A stretch of 5,362 bases of DNA. Source: Hyphomicrobium sp. Its GTDB lineage: Bacteria > Pseudomonadota > Alphaproteobacteria > Rhizobiales > Hyphomicrobiaceae. The position numbers and the translations under genes were made by a program. Shown here piece by piece: positions 1-5,220 of this stretch. Within the stretch, counting starts at the first letter, position 1; the number at the start of each line of letters is the position of its first letter. The stretch lies in NCBI GenBank assembly GCA_030598645.1, contig JAUVPN010000196.1, forward strand, positions 1-5,362, read 5' to 3'. The notes under the pieces are model-generated. The model had not been told where the DNA came from. It saw only the letters and a program-made list of their open reading frames with translations, and made no database searches.

Positions 1-1
1 G

Positions 2-919
2 AGCGGGCTGGCACAATCGCTGATCAAGCAAGATGGAGTCGTGGCGATAGCAGGCCCGGTAACTTCTTCGGTGCGCAATGCCATGGCGGGTACCATAGAG
101 CGCCTCAAAACCCCGCTGCTCTACGCCACCGATTACGAGGGCGACGCCTGCGGCCACTATCTGTTCTTTTTCAACATGGTGCCCAATCAAAGCGCCGATC
201 CGCTCATGCGTTATCTGTACGCCCGCGCAGGCAAGACGTTTTTCATGGTGGGTGCGGACTATGTCTGGCCGCGCAAGATGTTTCAGGCGTCGAAGGCAGT
301 ACTGCAAAAGCTGGGAGGCAAGGTTCTGGGCGAAGATTTCGTGCCGCTCAGCCCGACCGGAGATTATTCAGCGTTGATCGAACGGATCGGCGCCTCGGGC
401 GCCGCCGTCCTCGCGCTCGCGCTGCCCGGGCGCGCCCACGTCGCCTTCCTCGAACAGGCGCGACGACAAGGCTTGCTGAAAGCGCTGAGCGTCGGCGTGC
501 TGGCCGACTTGCAGGTTTATGCAACCGCCTTTCCGGTCCAACCTGGCGAGCAGATGTATGCCTGCGTGCCCTTTGTCGCAACCGACCCTAATCCGGGCGT
601 GCGCGAATTCGTGGCAGCCGTCCGCCGGTTCTTGAAGGGGTCCGCGCCGCTCTCCGCTTACGCCATGACGCATTACAACGCGCTAATGGCGCTCAAAGCG
701 GCGCTGGAGAGCTCGGGCGAGGTCTCGCGGGAGGCAGCCGTCGAGGGGCTATCGGGACTGAGCTACCGGATCCCCACGGGCGTGTCGCAAATCAGTGCTA
801 CCAACCATCACTCGACCTTCAATGCCTATATCTCCAAGGCGGAAGCCGGACGCGTGCAAGTGGTAGAGGCGCTGGGGCCGATCAAGCCGGAACCGGGCTG
901 TTCCATCAATTCCCGTTGA
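2..919 (+). CDS. ABC-type substrate-binding protein, AmiC/UrtA type (5'-truncated by window edge)
   Basis: This is the C-terminal part (about 305 codons) of a periplasmic ligand-binding protein of the branched-chain amino acid/amide/urea class (Peripla_BP type I fold). The frame is open to the left edge, so the GTG at 41 is an internal valine and the true start and signal peptide lie outside the window. Counting from that valine, the sequence shows an AGPVTSS strand near residue 4, the YEGD motif at 32-35 where AmiC and UrtA carry YEG, the hallmark GADYVWPR at 71-78, GGKVLGEDFVPL at 92-103, and a C-terminal segment with NHH at 255-257. These match the AmiC (amide sensor) and UrtA (urea uptake) branch better than LivJ. 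The family normally delivers ligand to an ABC permease; none is visible here. Urea, a short amide or an amino acid are all possible ligands. The gene looks more GC-rich than its neighbours (by eye, not counted). Confidence 0.87.
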   Translation, partial: SGLAQSLIKQDGVVAIAGPVTSSVRNAMAGTIERLKTPLLYATDYEGDACGHYLFFFNMVPNQSADPLMRYLYARAGKTFFMVGADYVWPRKMFQASKAVLQKLGGKVLGEDFVPLSPTGDYSALIERIGASGAAVLALALPGRAHVAFLEQARRQGLLKALSVGVLADLQVYATAFPVQPGEQMYACVPFVATDPNPGVREFVAAVRRFLKGSAPLSAYAMTHYNALMALKAALESSGEVSREAAVEGLSGLSYRIPTGVSQISATNHHSTFNAYISKAEAGRVQVVEALGPIKPEPGCSINSR

Positions 920-1282
920 CTTGGGCTCGGAACGGTCTCAAGCGCGACGGTAACCATTGAGAGAGCAGAACATCGTGCCGCTTGTTGTCGTCATCTCAGC
1001 GGTCCGCTAACGGTCATTAGCGGACCTCAGGCACCTGCGCCAGAGATGTCTGCTTTACCCCCAAAAGCGGACCTCATTCGTTCAACCATCGAACGTCAGC
1101 TTTTAGCCAACAGCAGAAATCTAGAACGCTGGACCAAGGTACTTTCAGTTGGAAGCCAAGAGCTTGCGATACGTGATGCTAGAAGGATCGTCATTTCCGG
1201 TCTCGCTTGAGGGATGCTTTTCATCGGGCTCCCTGACTTTTCACAATTGCAGTCTTACTCCCAATTCTCGATATGGACTGAA
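920..1282. other. Convergent intergenic region containing repeat copy A
   Basis: This lies between the stop of the substrate-binding protein gene and the stop of the adenine deaminase gene, which converge. It holds repeat copy A at 1000-1120, listed separately. Bases 920-999 contain only a weak 6-base inverted repeat (TCTCAA 936-941, TTGAGA 957-962) with no T-run. Bases 1121-1282 show no ORF with convincing coding character, no RNA gene and no clear terminator on either strand. Confidence 0.6.
1000..1120 (+). repeat. Triple-palindrome intergenic repeat, copy A
   Basis: This is a 121-base element in the same register as the copies at 3348 and 5100. Hairpin 1 (1001-1026) is a perfect 10-base inverted repeat, GGTCCGCTAA / TTAGCGGACC, around a 6-base loop. 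Hairpin 2 (1048-1072) pairs GTCTGCTTT with AAAGCGGAC, with one T-G pair. Hairpin 3 (1095-1120) is decayed: it matches copy B's third unit at 21 of 26 positions but has lost most of its arm pairing. The spacers are 22 bases each. It sits between two converging genes, so it could help end transcription from either side, but no T-run follows the stems. The strand is arbitrary; it marks that all three copies point the same way. I recall similar palindromes as abundant in Bradyrhizobium-type genomes. Confidence 0.8.
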
Positions 1283-2323
1283 TTAAGCTGGCGGCTGATC
1301 CAAAGTTTCTGAAGCTGCTGCGAGATAGTTCTCCAGTTGGGCCATTAGGCCCTGCCTCTGGGGCTCGCCGACAAAGGCGGCCTCAAAAGAATTTCGGGCG
1401 AGCGTGGCCATGTCCGCCAGGGAAAGGCCAAGGGGCCCCTGCACCGCCTTATAGTTTTCGTTGATGTAGCCGCCGAAGTAAGCAGGATCATCGGAATTAA
1501 CGGTGACAAGGAGCCCCCTCCGCATCATCTCTTTCAAAGGGTGGCGTTTCATCTCGTTGACGACGCTCAGGCGCAGGTTGGACAGTGGGCACAATGTTAG
1601 CGGTGTACGCGTCTCGGCCAGCCGCTTGACGAGTGCATCGTCGTCTAGCGAACGGTTTCCGTGATCGATGCGCGCGACCCGGAGTAGATCCAGTGCCTCC
1701 CACACGTAATCCGCTGGCCCCTCCTCGCCGGCATGGGCCGCCGTCAGGAAACCCTCAGCCCGCGCGTGTTCAAATACTTCCTTGAACTTGCTCGGCGGGT
1801 TGCCAACTTCGGAGGAATCAAGACCCACGCCAACTATGCGATCCTTGTAATTAAGCGCAATTTCAAGCGTTTCGAATGCGTCGTCCTGGTCCAGATGGCG
1901 CAGGAAGCACATGATCAACTTTGAGGTGACACCGAGCTTACATTCAGCTTCGACGAGGGCGCGGTGCATGCCGTCAATGACGGTCTCGAAGGCTATTCCG
2001 CGAGCCGTATGCGCTTGAGGATCAAAAAAGATCTCCGTATGCAGAACGTTTTGTTCCTTGATTTTTTTGATGTAGGCGAGAGTGAGGTCGTAGAAATCCT
2101 GCTCCTCCAGCAGGACGTTCATCCCCAGATAATAGAGATCCAAGAAATCCTGTAGATTGCTAAACTCGTAAGCTAATTGGAGTTCTTCGATCGAACTATA
2201 GGGCAGCGAGACGCGATTACGACGAGCCAGCTCGAAGGTCAATTCGGGCTCGATCGTACCCTCGATGTGCACGTGTAACTCGGCTTTCGGCAGCCTTTCT
2301 ATAAAAGACGCAATCGAACTCAT
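1283..2323 (-). CDS. Adenine deaminase (adenosine deaminase superfamily, type 2 adenine deaminase)
   Basis: This intact 346-residue cytosolic, zinc-dependent amidohydrolase is predicted to convert adenine to hypoxanthine and ammonia (EC 3.5.4.2). Expected metal ligands are His17 and His19 (ELHVHIEG), His197 and Asp278; Glu200 (HAGEEGP) and His221 (RIDHG) are the catalytic residues; Asp279 of NSDDP completes the site. Three stretches point to the adenine-specific branch (like Pseudomonas PA0148, recalled) rather than true adenosine deaminase: NLQDFLDLYY at 56-65, GLDSSEVGNPPSKF at 167-180, and DDPAYFGGY at 278-286. The family is nevertheless often labelled adenosine deaminase or add. Length is normal, and the ATG lies 13 codons before the conserved KAELH block, as usual. 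The ribosome site is weak (only GAG close to the ATG). It is transcribed divergently from hpt, which uses its product. Adenosine deaminase activity is the main alternative. Confidence 0.93.
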   Translation of the reverse strand: MSSIASFIERLPKAELHVHIEGTIEPELTFELARRNRVSLPYSSIEELQLAYEFSNLQDFLDLYYLGMNVLLEEQDFYDLTLAYIKKIKEQNVLHTEIFFDPQAHTARGIAFETVIDGMHRALVEAECKLGVTSKLIMCFLRHLDQDDAFETLEIALNYKDRIVGVGLDSSEVGNPPSKFKEVFEHARAEGFLTAAHAGEEGPADYVWEALDLLRVARIDHGNRSLDDDALVKRLAETRTPLTLCPLSNLRLSVVNEMKRHPLKEMMRRGLLVTVNSDDPAYFGGYINENYKAVQGPLGLSLADMATLARNSFEAAFVGEPQRQGLMAQLENYLAAASETLDQPPA

Positions 2324-2440
2324 GTCTCAGGTTTTCGATTTGAGATGGCATTATTAGACCACGCCTTAGCGTTTGTGAAAATAAGCGATACGACCAAACC
2401 GCGGAAACGTAGAGTGCCAACGATTTTACAGAGATGATCC
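2324..2440. promoter_or_regulatory. Divergent promoter region between adenine deaminase and hpt
   Basis: These 117 bases separate two start codons pointing away from each other, so promoters for both genes must lie here or overlap the coding ends. The AT-rich core is about 2350-2390. A fair minus-strand promoter is listed separately. For hpt the best plus-strand guess is TTAGAC at 2354-2359, 17 bases, then GAAAAT at 2377-2382. It is poor, but it would overlap the opposite promoter. No convincing operator palindrome was found. Confidence 0.55.
2350..2379 (-). promoter_or_regulatory. Candidate promoter for adenine deaminase
   Basis: Read on the minus strand, a -35 like TTCACA (plus 2374-2379; one base off TTGACA) is followed after 18 bases by AATAAT (plus 2350-2355; one base off TATAAT). 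The -10 box ends 26 bases before the ATG, giving a short leader of roughly 20 bases. This is a match by eye to the general housekeeping consensus, with no experimental support. Confidence 0.33.
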
Positions 2441-2962
2441 ATGACGTCGGTAGTAGTGTTGTTCACTCAGTCGAAAATCGCTCGGCGAGTCGACGAACTC
2501 GCCAGCGAGATCGCCGCGGTCATTTCCGGGGATTTCACAATCGTCGGAGTCCTCAAAGGCAGCTTCGTCTTTCTGGCCGATCTGATCCGGTCGCTGGACC
2601 GTAGAGGGCTCACGCCCAGGGTCGAGTTCTTGACACTCAGCAGCTATGGCAAAGCGAAACAGAGCTCGGGTGACATACACCTGATCGGTAGTCCGCCCGG
2701 CGATATCTCGGGGCGCGCAGTCCTTCTGATCGACGACATTATCGATACCGGTCACTCGATCGCTTACGCCAAGCAACTGCTTCTAGAAGGTGGCGCGGCC
2801 AAGATTTGGACCTGTGCACTTCTCGACAAGCCGAGCCGGCGTGAGGTTGACCTTTCCGTGGACTTCGTCGGCTTCACTATCGATGATTTTTTCGTCGTCG
2901 GCTATGGCATCGACTATGCCGAGGATTACCGTCATCTGCCCTATATCGGCAAAGTCGACTGA
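2441..2962 (+). CDS. hpt: Hypoxanthine phosphoribosyltransferase
   Basis: This intact 173-residue cytosolic type I phosphoribosyltransferase (EC 2.4.2.8) is predicted to join hypoxanthine, and perhaps guanine, to PRPP to give IMP or GMP. The pyrophosphate loop is GVLKGS at 36-41. The flexible-loop Ser-Tyr pair is SSYG at 67-70. The PRPP-binding motif LLIDDIIDTGHS is at 95-106, with the acidic pair Asp98-Asp99 and the likely general base Asp102. Lys130 in LLDKPSRR stacks on or contacts the purine. The C-terminal block FVVGYGIDYAEDYRHLPYIG at 151-170 is almost the standard bacterial HPRT signature. Length is typical. The ATG at 2441 has AGAG about 8 bases upstream; an ATG at 2434 is out of frame. 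It lies divergent to adenine deaminase, whose product is its substrate. No terminator is visible after the stop, and nothing intact follows in an operon. Confidence 0.95.
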   Translation: MTSVVVLFTQSKIARRVDELASEIAAVISGDFTIVGVLKGSFVFLADLIRSLDRRGLTPRVEFLTLSSYGKAKQSSGDIHLIGSPPGDISGRAVLLIDDIIDTGHSIAYAKQLLLEGGAAKIWTCALLDKPSRREVDLSVDFVGFTIDDFFVVGYGIDYAEDYRHLPYIGKVD

Positions 2963-3159
2963 TGGCCAGCACCACCATAGTGAGCCCGTTCGTCGACTGT
3001 GCCACTGAAGCCGGATGCCTTGGCGTTCAGCCCGTCCACCGCAGGTAGCGACTGCCCCTCCACGGAACTTGCGCTCTCCACGTTTTGGCCCGCTGCACTC
3101 ATTGGCGAGCACAGCAAGCTGCTTATCAGGGCCACATAGTGACCTGTTGCTCGAAGCAT
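2941..3159 (-). pseudogene. Probable 5' remnant of a secreted/outer-membrane protein gene
   Basis: A minus-strand frame from ATG 3157-3159 encodes 72 residues. The N-terminus looks like a signal peptide: a short positive start (MLR), a hydrophobic stretch around residues 9-19, and a small-residue cleavage region SAAGQ at 21-25. It is followed by SLPAVDGLNAKASGF (37-51) and HYGGAG (60-65). This resembles, from memory, the start of Bradyrhizobium hypothetical outer-membrane beta-barrel proteins with PAVDGxNGK then YG-G blocks; that is recall, not a search result. The resemblance stops at about base 2967, just beside the hpt stop at 2962. The last seven codons and the stop read antisense through hpt. 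A whole protein of this kind would be much longer, so I read it as a truncated leftover. A GGGG run lies about 7 bases before the ATG. Chance ORF is the alternative. Confidence 0.4.
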
Positions 3160-3347
3160 CGGCCCCGCATCCCTCGTGCCCCCCTTTTCAGCATTGCATC
3201 GAGCAGCACTGACCCACCGTGTCTGTTCAGCGGCTCGCGGGCAACGATGTGACCCTCCACCAGCGCTGATTTTCCAGAGAGTGTAATTCCGCTGCCACAC
3301 AGCCTTTGATCAAGATGCGGGAATACCGAAGGGGAGGGTTGTGTGAG
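3160..3347. other. Non-coding stretch between the gene remnant and repeat copy B
   Basis: Several minus-strand frames are open here, but none has a recognisable domain or a good ribosome site. It may hold the original promoter region of the truncated minus-strand gene next door. I see no RNA gene, mobile-element end or clear hairpin. Confidence 0.4.
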
Positions 3348-3468
3348 ATGTCCGCTATGGGTCAAAAGCAGACATTAGGCCGAGCTGCGTTTTAGGTCCG
3401 CTTTACCCCCGAAAACAGACATTGGGTGAGCAAGCCTCGGGAGTCCGCTTTTAGCCAGAAGCGGACAT
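3348..3468 (+). repeat. Triple-palindrome intergenic repeat, copy B
   Basis: This is a second 121-base copy in exact register with copies A and C. Hairpin 1 (3348-3375) pairs ATGTCCGCT with AGCAGACAT, with one C-A mismatch. Hairpin 2 (3396-3420) pairs GTCCGCTTT with AAACAGAC-type bases, with two C-A mismatches, around a CCCCC loop. Hairpin 3 (3443-3466) is a perfect 8-base stem, GTCCGCTT / AAGCGGAC, with an 8-base loop. The spacers are 22 bases. This is the only copy in which the third hairpin is intact. Short ORFs read through it (SAFSQKRTF-like peptides) are products of the repeat, not genes. Confidence 0.85.
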
Positions 3469-3618
3469 TTAGCGATCCACCGAGATTGCGCCGTGGTCGC
3501 CATAGGCAGGATTCAGCGCGAAGATGCCTGGTAGATCATCGGGCAACCTTCCAGTCTTTGGGATGCCTGACATTGTCCCCTCGAAGTAGACACCCGTTTG
3601 GAGGAAGATAGTTCGTGG
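3469..3618 (-). pseudogene. Doubtful coding remnant next to repeat copy B
   Basis: On the minus strand this 49-codon frame lies between a TGA at 3619-3621 and a TAA at 3469-3471 that directly abuts the repeat. It reads like ordinary protein: LQTGVYFEGTMSGIPKT, then LPGIFALNPAYGDHGAISVDR. The only ATG is at 3571-3573 and has no clear ribosome site. Upstream the frame hits stops within a few codons. I do not recognise the family. It may be the 3' end of a decayed gene interrupted upstream, or simply a chance open frame. Confidence 0.2.
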
Positions 3619-3660
3619 TCAGTTACGGAATGCAGTTTACGTTCTCACCGCGATCAGATC

Positions 3661-3686
3661 CGAAGCCTTGAACGTCCAAGGCTTCG
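3661..3686 (+). promoter_or_regulatory. Perfect inverted repeat in the MFS gene leader (hairpin L1)
   Basis: CGAAGCCTTG and CAAGGCTTCG form a perfect 10-base stem around the 6-base loop AACGTC. It lies 100 bases before the MFS start codon. No T-run follows, so it is not a standard intrinsic terminator in either direction. It could be an RNA hairpin or a protein-binding palindrome. Its arms do not match the 121-base repeat family. Confidence 0.6.
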
Positions 3687-3713
3687 CTTAGCGGCAACGA
3701 GCGGGCTGTTGGT

Positions 3714-3751
3714 GCGAAGGTAAGCCGGTGTCCCGCTTAGTTACCTTTCGC
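3714..3751 (+). promoter_or_regulatory. Second inverted repeat in the MFS gene leader (hairpin L2)
   Basis: GCGAAGGTAA (3714-3723) pairs with TTACCTTTCGC (3741-3751) except for a one-base bulge, with a 17-base loop between them. It ends 35 bases before the MFS ATG and begins 27 bases after hairpin L1. The two together give the transporter gene a structured leader if transcription starts upstream of about 3660. No known riboswitch class was recognised. Confidence 0.45.
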
Positions 3752-3786
3752 AACGACTCTGCCAATTAACGAGTATCGGCTCCAAA

Positions 3787-5034
3787 ATGCAGTCACGGCT
3801 ATCAGGTGCGCGCCTATGGCTTACGGTGATCATTCCGTTCGCCTTGGGCTTCTTCATCGCCGTGGTCTTCCGTAACATCAACGCTATTTTGGCGCATCCG
3901 CTGATGGAAAGTATGAACTTGAGCCCCATGGAAGTGGGTTTCGTGACGTCCACTTTCATGCTCACGTTTGCGCTCACACAAATCCCTCTTGGAGTGGTCT
4001 TGGATTATTTGGGCGCCCGAAAAACGCAAACCGTTTTGTTTGTGATCGGCGGTATCGGCATTATCATTTTCGGACTCGCCACAAACGTTTGGCATTTAGC
4101 CTTAGGTCGCGCGGTGCTGGGCATCGGCATGGCGGGCGGCCTCATGGCCGCGTTCAAAGCCATCTCCGATACGGTCAGCAAAGATCGCGAGCCCTTCTAT
4201 AACGGCATCATCCTGGCGGCTGGCGGCTTGGGCGCCCTGATCGCGACCACACCGGCGAAGCTGTTGGAGGTGGAATTTGGCTGGCGTGCTCTCTGCATCG
4301 GATTGGGAGTCGTCGCTTTTCTGATCGCGCTGCTGATCTTCTTCGCCAATCGCAACGCATCTTCAACGAAGGCCGGTCACTCCACGCTTCGGGGCCAAGT
4401 CGTGGACCTCAAATCGATCTATGCGGACCGGTTCTTTTGGCGGATCGCGCCGCTCTTCGTCATCAGCTTTGGGGGGTTCCTTGCCATGCAGGGATTGTGG
4501 TTAGGGTCCTGGCTACAGCACATAGTCGGGCTCTCGCCTCTAGAGAGCGCTAAGTATCTCTCCGTCGTCGCGATTGCCATGACGCTCGGAATGCTTTCGG
4601 GCGGGCTGTTTTCGAAACTGGCGGACCGAATGAAATGGCCGTTGACTGTTGTCATCGTCATAGGGATTGCCGTTCACATCGCGACGCAAGCCGCGATCGT
4701 GACAAATGTTCTGTCCAGCTACTACGTCATTTGGTTCGTGTATGGCTATTTCGCGCAAGTGGCATTGGTGAATTTCGCTGTTATTGAGCAGCACTTTGGC
4801 CCTGAGCTTTCCGGCCGCGCGACGACAAGTGTCAATATGCTGATCTTCCTGTTTGCGTTTCTGGTTCAATATCTCTTTGGTCTGGTCGTTCATCTCTGGG
4901 CGCAAAGCAGTGGCGTTGATCACCCGATCATCGCCTACAAAGTCGCATTCTCGGTGGTGATCGCCTTGGAAAGCGCGGCATTGGCGTGGTTCATAGTCTC
5001 AGGGCGGACATCGAACGCTGAGAGCAGAGCATAA
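3787..5034 (+). CDS. Major facilitator superfamily (MFS) transporter
   Basis: This intact 415-residue inner-membrane secondary transporter is predicted to have 12 helices, at roughly residues 11-33, 47-71, 82-98, 101-123, 137-157, 164-187, 218-240, 257-277, 285-305, 310-335, 345-372 and 382-404, with the usual central cytoplasmic loop at 188-217. The MFS motif A appears as GVVLDYLGARKT at 69-80, between helices 2 and 3. The motif B arginine is Arg108 in LGRAVLGIG. The block SGRATTSVNMLIFLFAF at 342-358 recalls a proteobacterial MFS subgroup with SGRVNTALN at this point. The substrate is not determined. Nearby purine salvage genes make a purine or nucleoside conceivable, but that is weak context. 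The ATG at 3787 is the first possible start after an in-frame TAA at 3721, although the ribosome site is poor (GAG about 14 bases upstream). It stands alone between repeat copies B and C, with no operon partner visible. Confidence 0.92.
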   Translation: MQSRLSGARLWLTVIIPFALGFFIAVVFRNINAILAHPLMESMNLSPMEVGFVTSTFMLTFALTQIPLGVVLDYLGARKTQTVLFVIGGIGIIIFGLATNVWHLALGRAVLGIGMAGGLMAAFKAISDTVSKDREPFYNGIILAAGGLGALIATTPAKLLEVEFGWRALCIGLGVVAFLIALLIFFANRNASSTKAGHSTLRGQVVDLKSIYADRFFWRIAPLFVISFGGFLAMQGLWLGSWLQHIVGLSPLESAKYLSVVAIAMTLGMLSGGLFSKLADRMKWPLTVVIVIGIAVHIATQAAIVTNVLSSYYVIWFVYGYFAQVALVNFAVIEQHFGPELSGRATTSVNMLIFLFAFLVQYLFGLVVHLWAQSSGVDHPIIAYKVAFSVVIALESAALAWFIVSGRTSNAESRA

Positions 5035-5099
5035 GATCACGTGTGCCTAGTAATTTGGCGATGTCATTAACGTGTCATCACCTTTGTCCCCGCCCGAGA

Positions 5100-5220
5100 A
5101 TGTCCGCTTTGGGTCAAAAGCAGACATTCGGCATAGCCATGTCTGACTTCCGCTTTGCCCCCGAAAGCAGACATCGATCTGAACAGGCTGGGACGTCCGC
5201 TATGGGCCATGGGCAAAAAT
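5100..5220 (+). repeat. Triple-palindrome intergenic repeat, copy C
   Basis: This third 121-base copy begins 65 bases after the MFS stop. Hairpin 1 (5100-5127) pairs ATGTCCGCTTT with AAAAGCAGACAT, with one C-A mismatch. Hairpin 2 (5148-5172) pairs TCCGCTTT with AAAGCAGA around GCCCCCG, and is enclosed by an extra outer pair ATGTCTG (5139-5145) / CAGACAT (5168-5174). Hairpin 3 (from 5195) keeps its left arm GTCCGCT, but the right arm is replaced by unrelated bases. The minus-strand reading frame through it gives a MSAFGGKA-type peptide that I regard as an artefact of the repeat. Confidence 0.83.

Noticed and set aside
936..962. Terminator after the substrate-binding protein gene
   Set aside because: The stem is only 6 bases with a 15-base loop, and no T-run follows.
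1000..1120. CRISPR array made of the palindromic units
   Set aside because: There are only three units per copy, the arms differ from unit to unit, there are no cas genes, and the same arrangement recurs kilobases away in three places.
1208..1245. Terminator-like AGGGA / TCCCT pairing followed by CTTTT
   Set aside because: A 5-base stem with a loop of about 17 bases is too weak to call.
1283..2323. Classical adenosine deaminase (Add)
   Set aside because: The active-site frame is shared, but the LDSSEVGNPPSKF and DDPAYFGGY stretches fit the adenine deaminase branch. Adenosine activity cannot be excluded from sequence alone.
2426..3112. Two minus-strand ORFs of 116 and 109 residues antisense to hpt and its 3' flank
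   Set aside because: They lie opposite the well-conserved hpt coding sequence, show no domain, and are shadows of GC-rich codon use.
3426..3611. Short plus-strand ORF across repeat copy B (61 residues)
   Set aside because: Its start and first dozen codons are the palindrome itself (SAFSQKRTF), a peptide type I remember as a common artefact of these repeats. It has no ribosome site or domain.
3661..3751. Guanidine-II (mini-ykkC) riboswitch formed by the two leader hairpins
   Set aside because: That class needs ACGR in both loops. The first loop has ACGT and the second has a long unrelated loop.
2963..3786. Insertion sequence or transposon in the long gene-free stretch
   Set aside because: No transposase-like frame was found, and no terminal inverted repeats bounded by a target duplication were seen.
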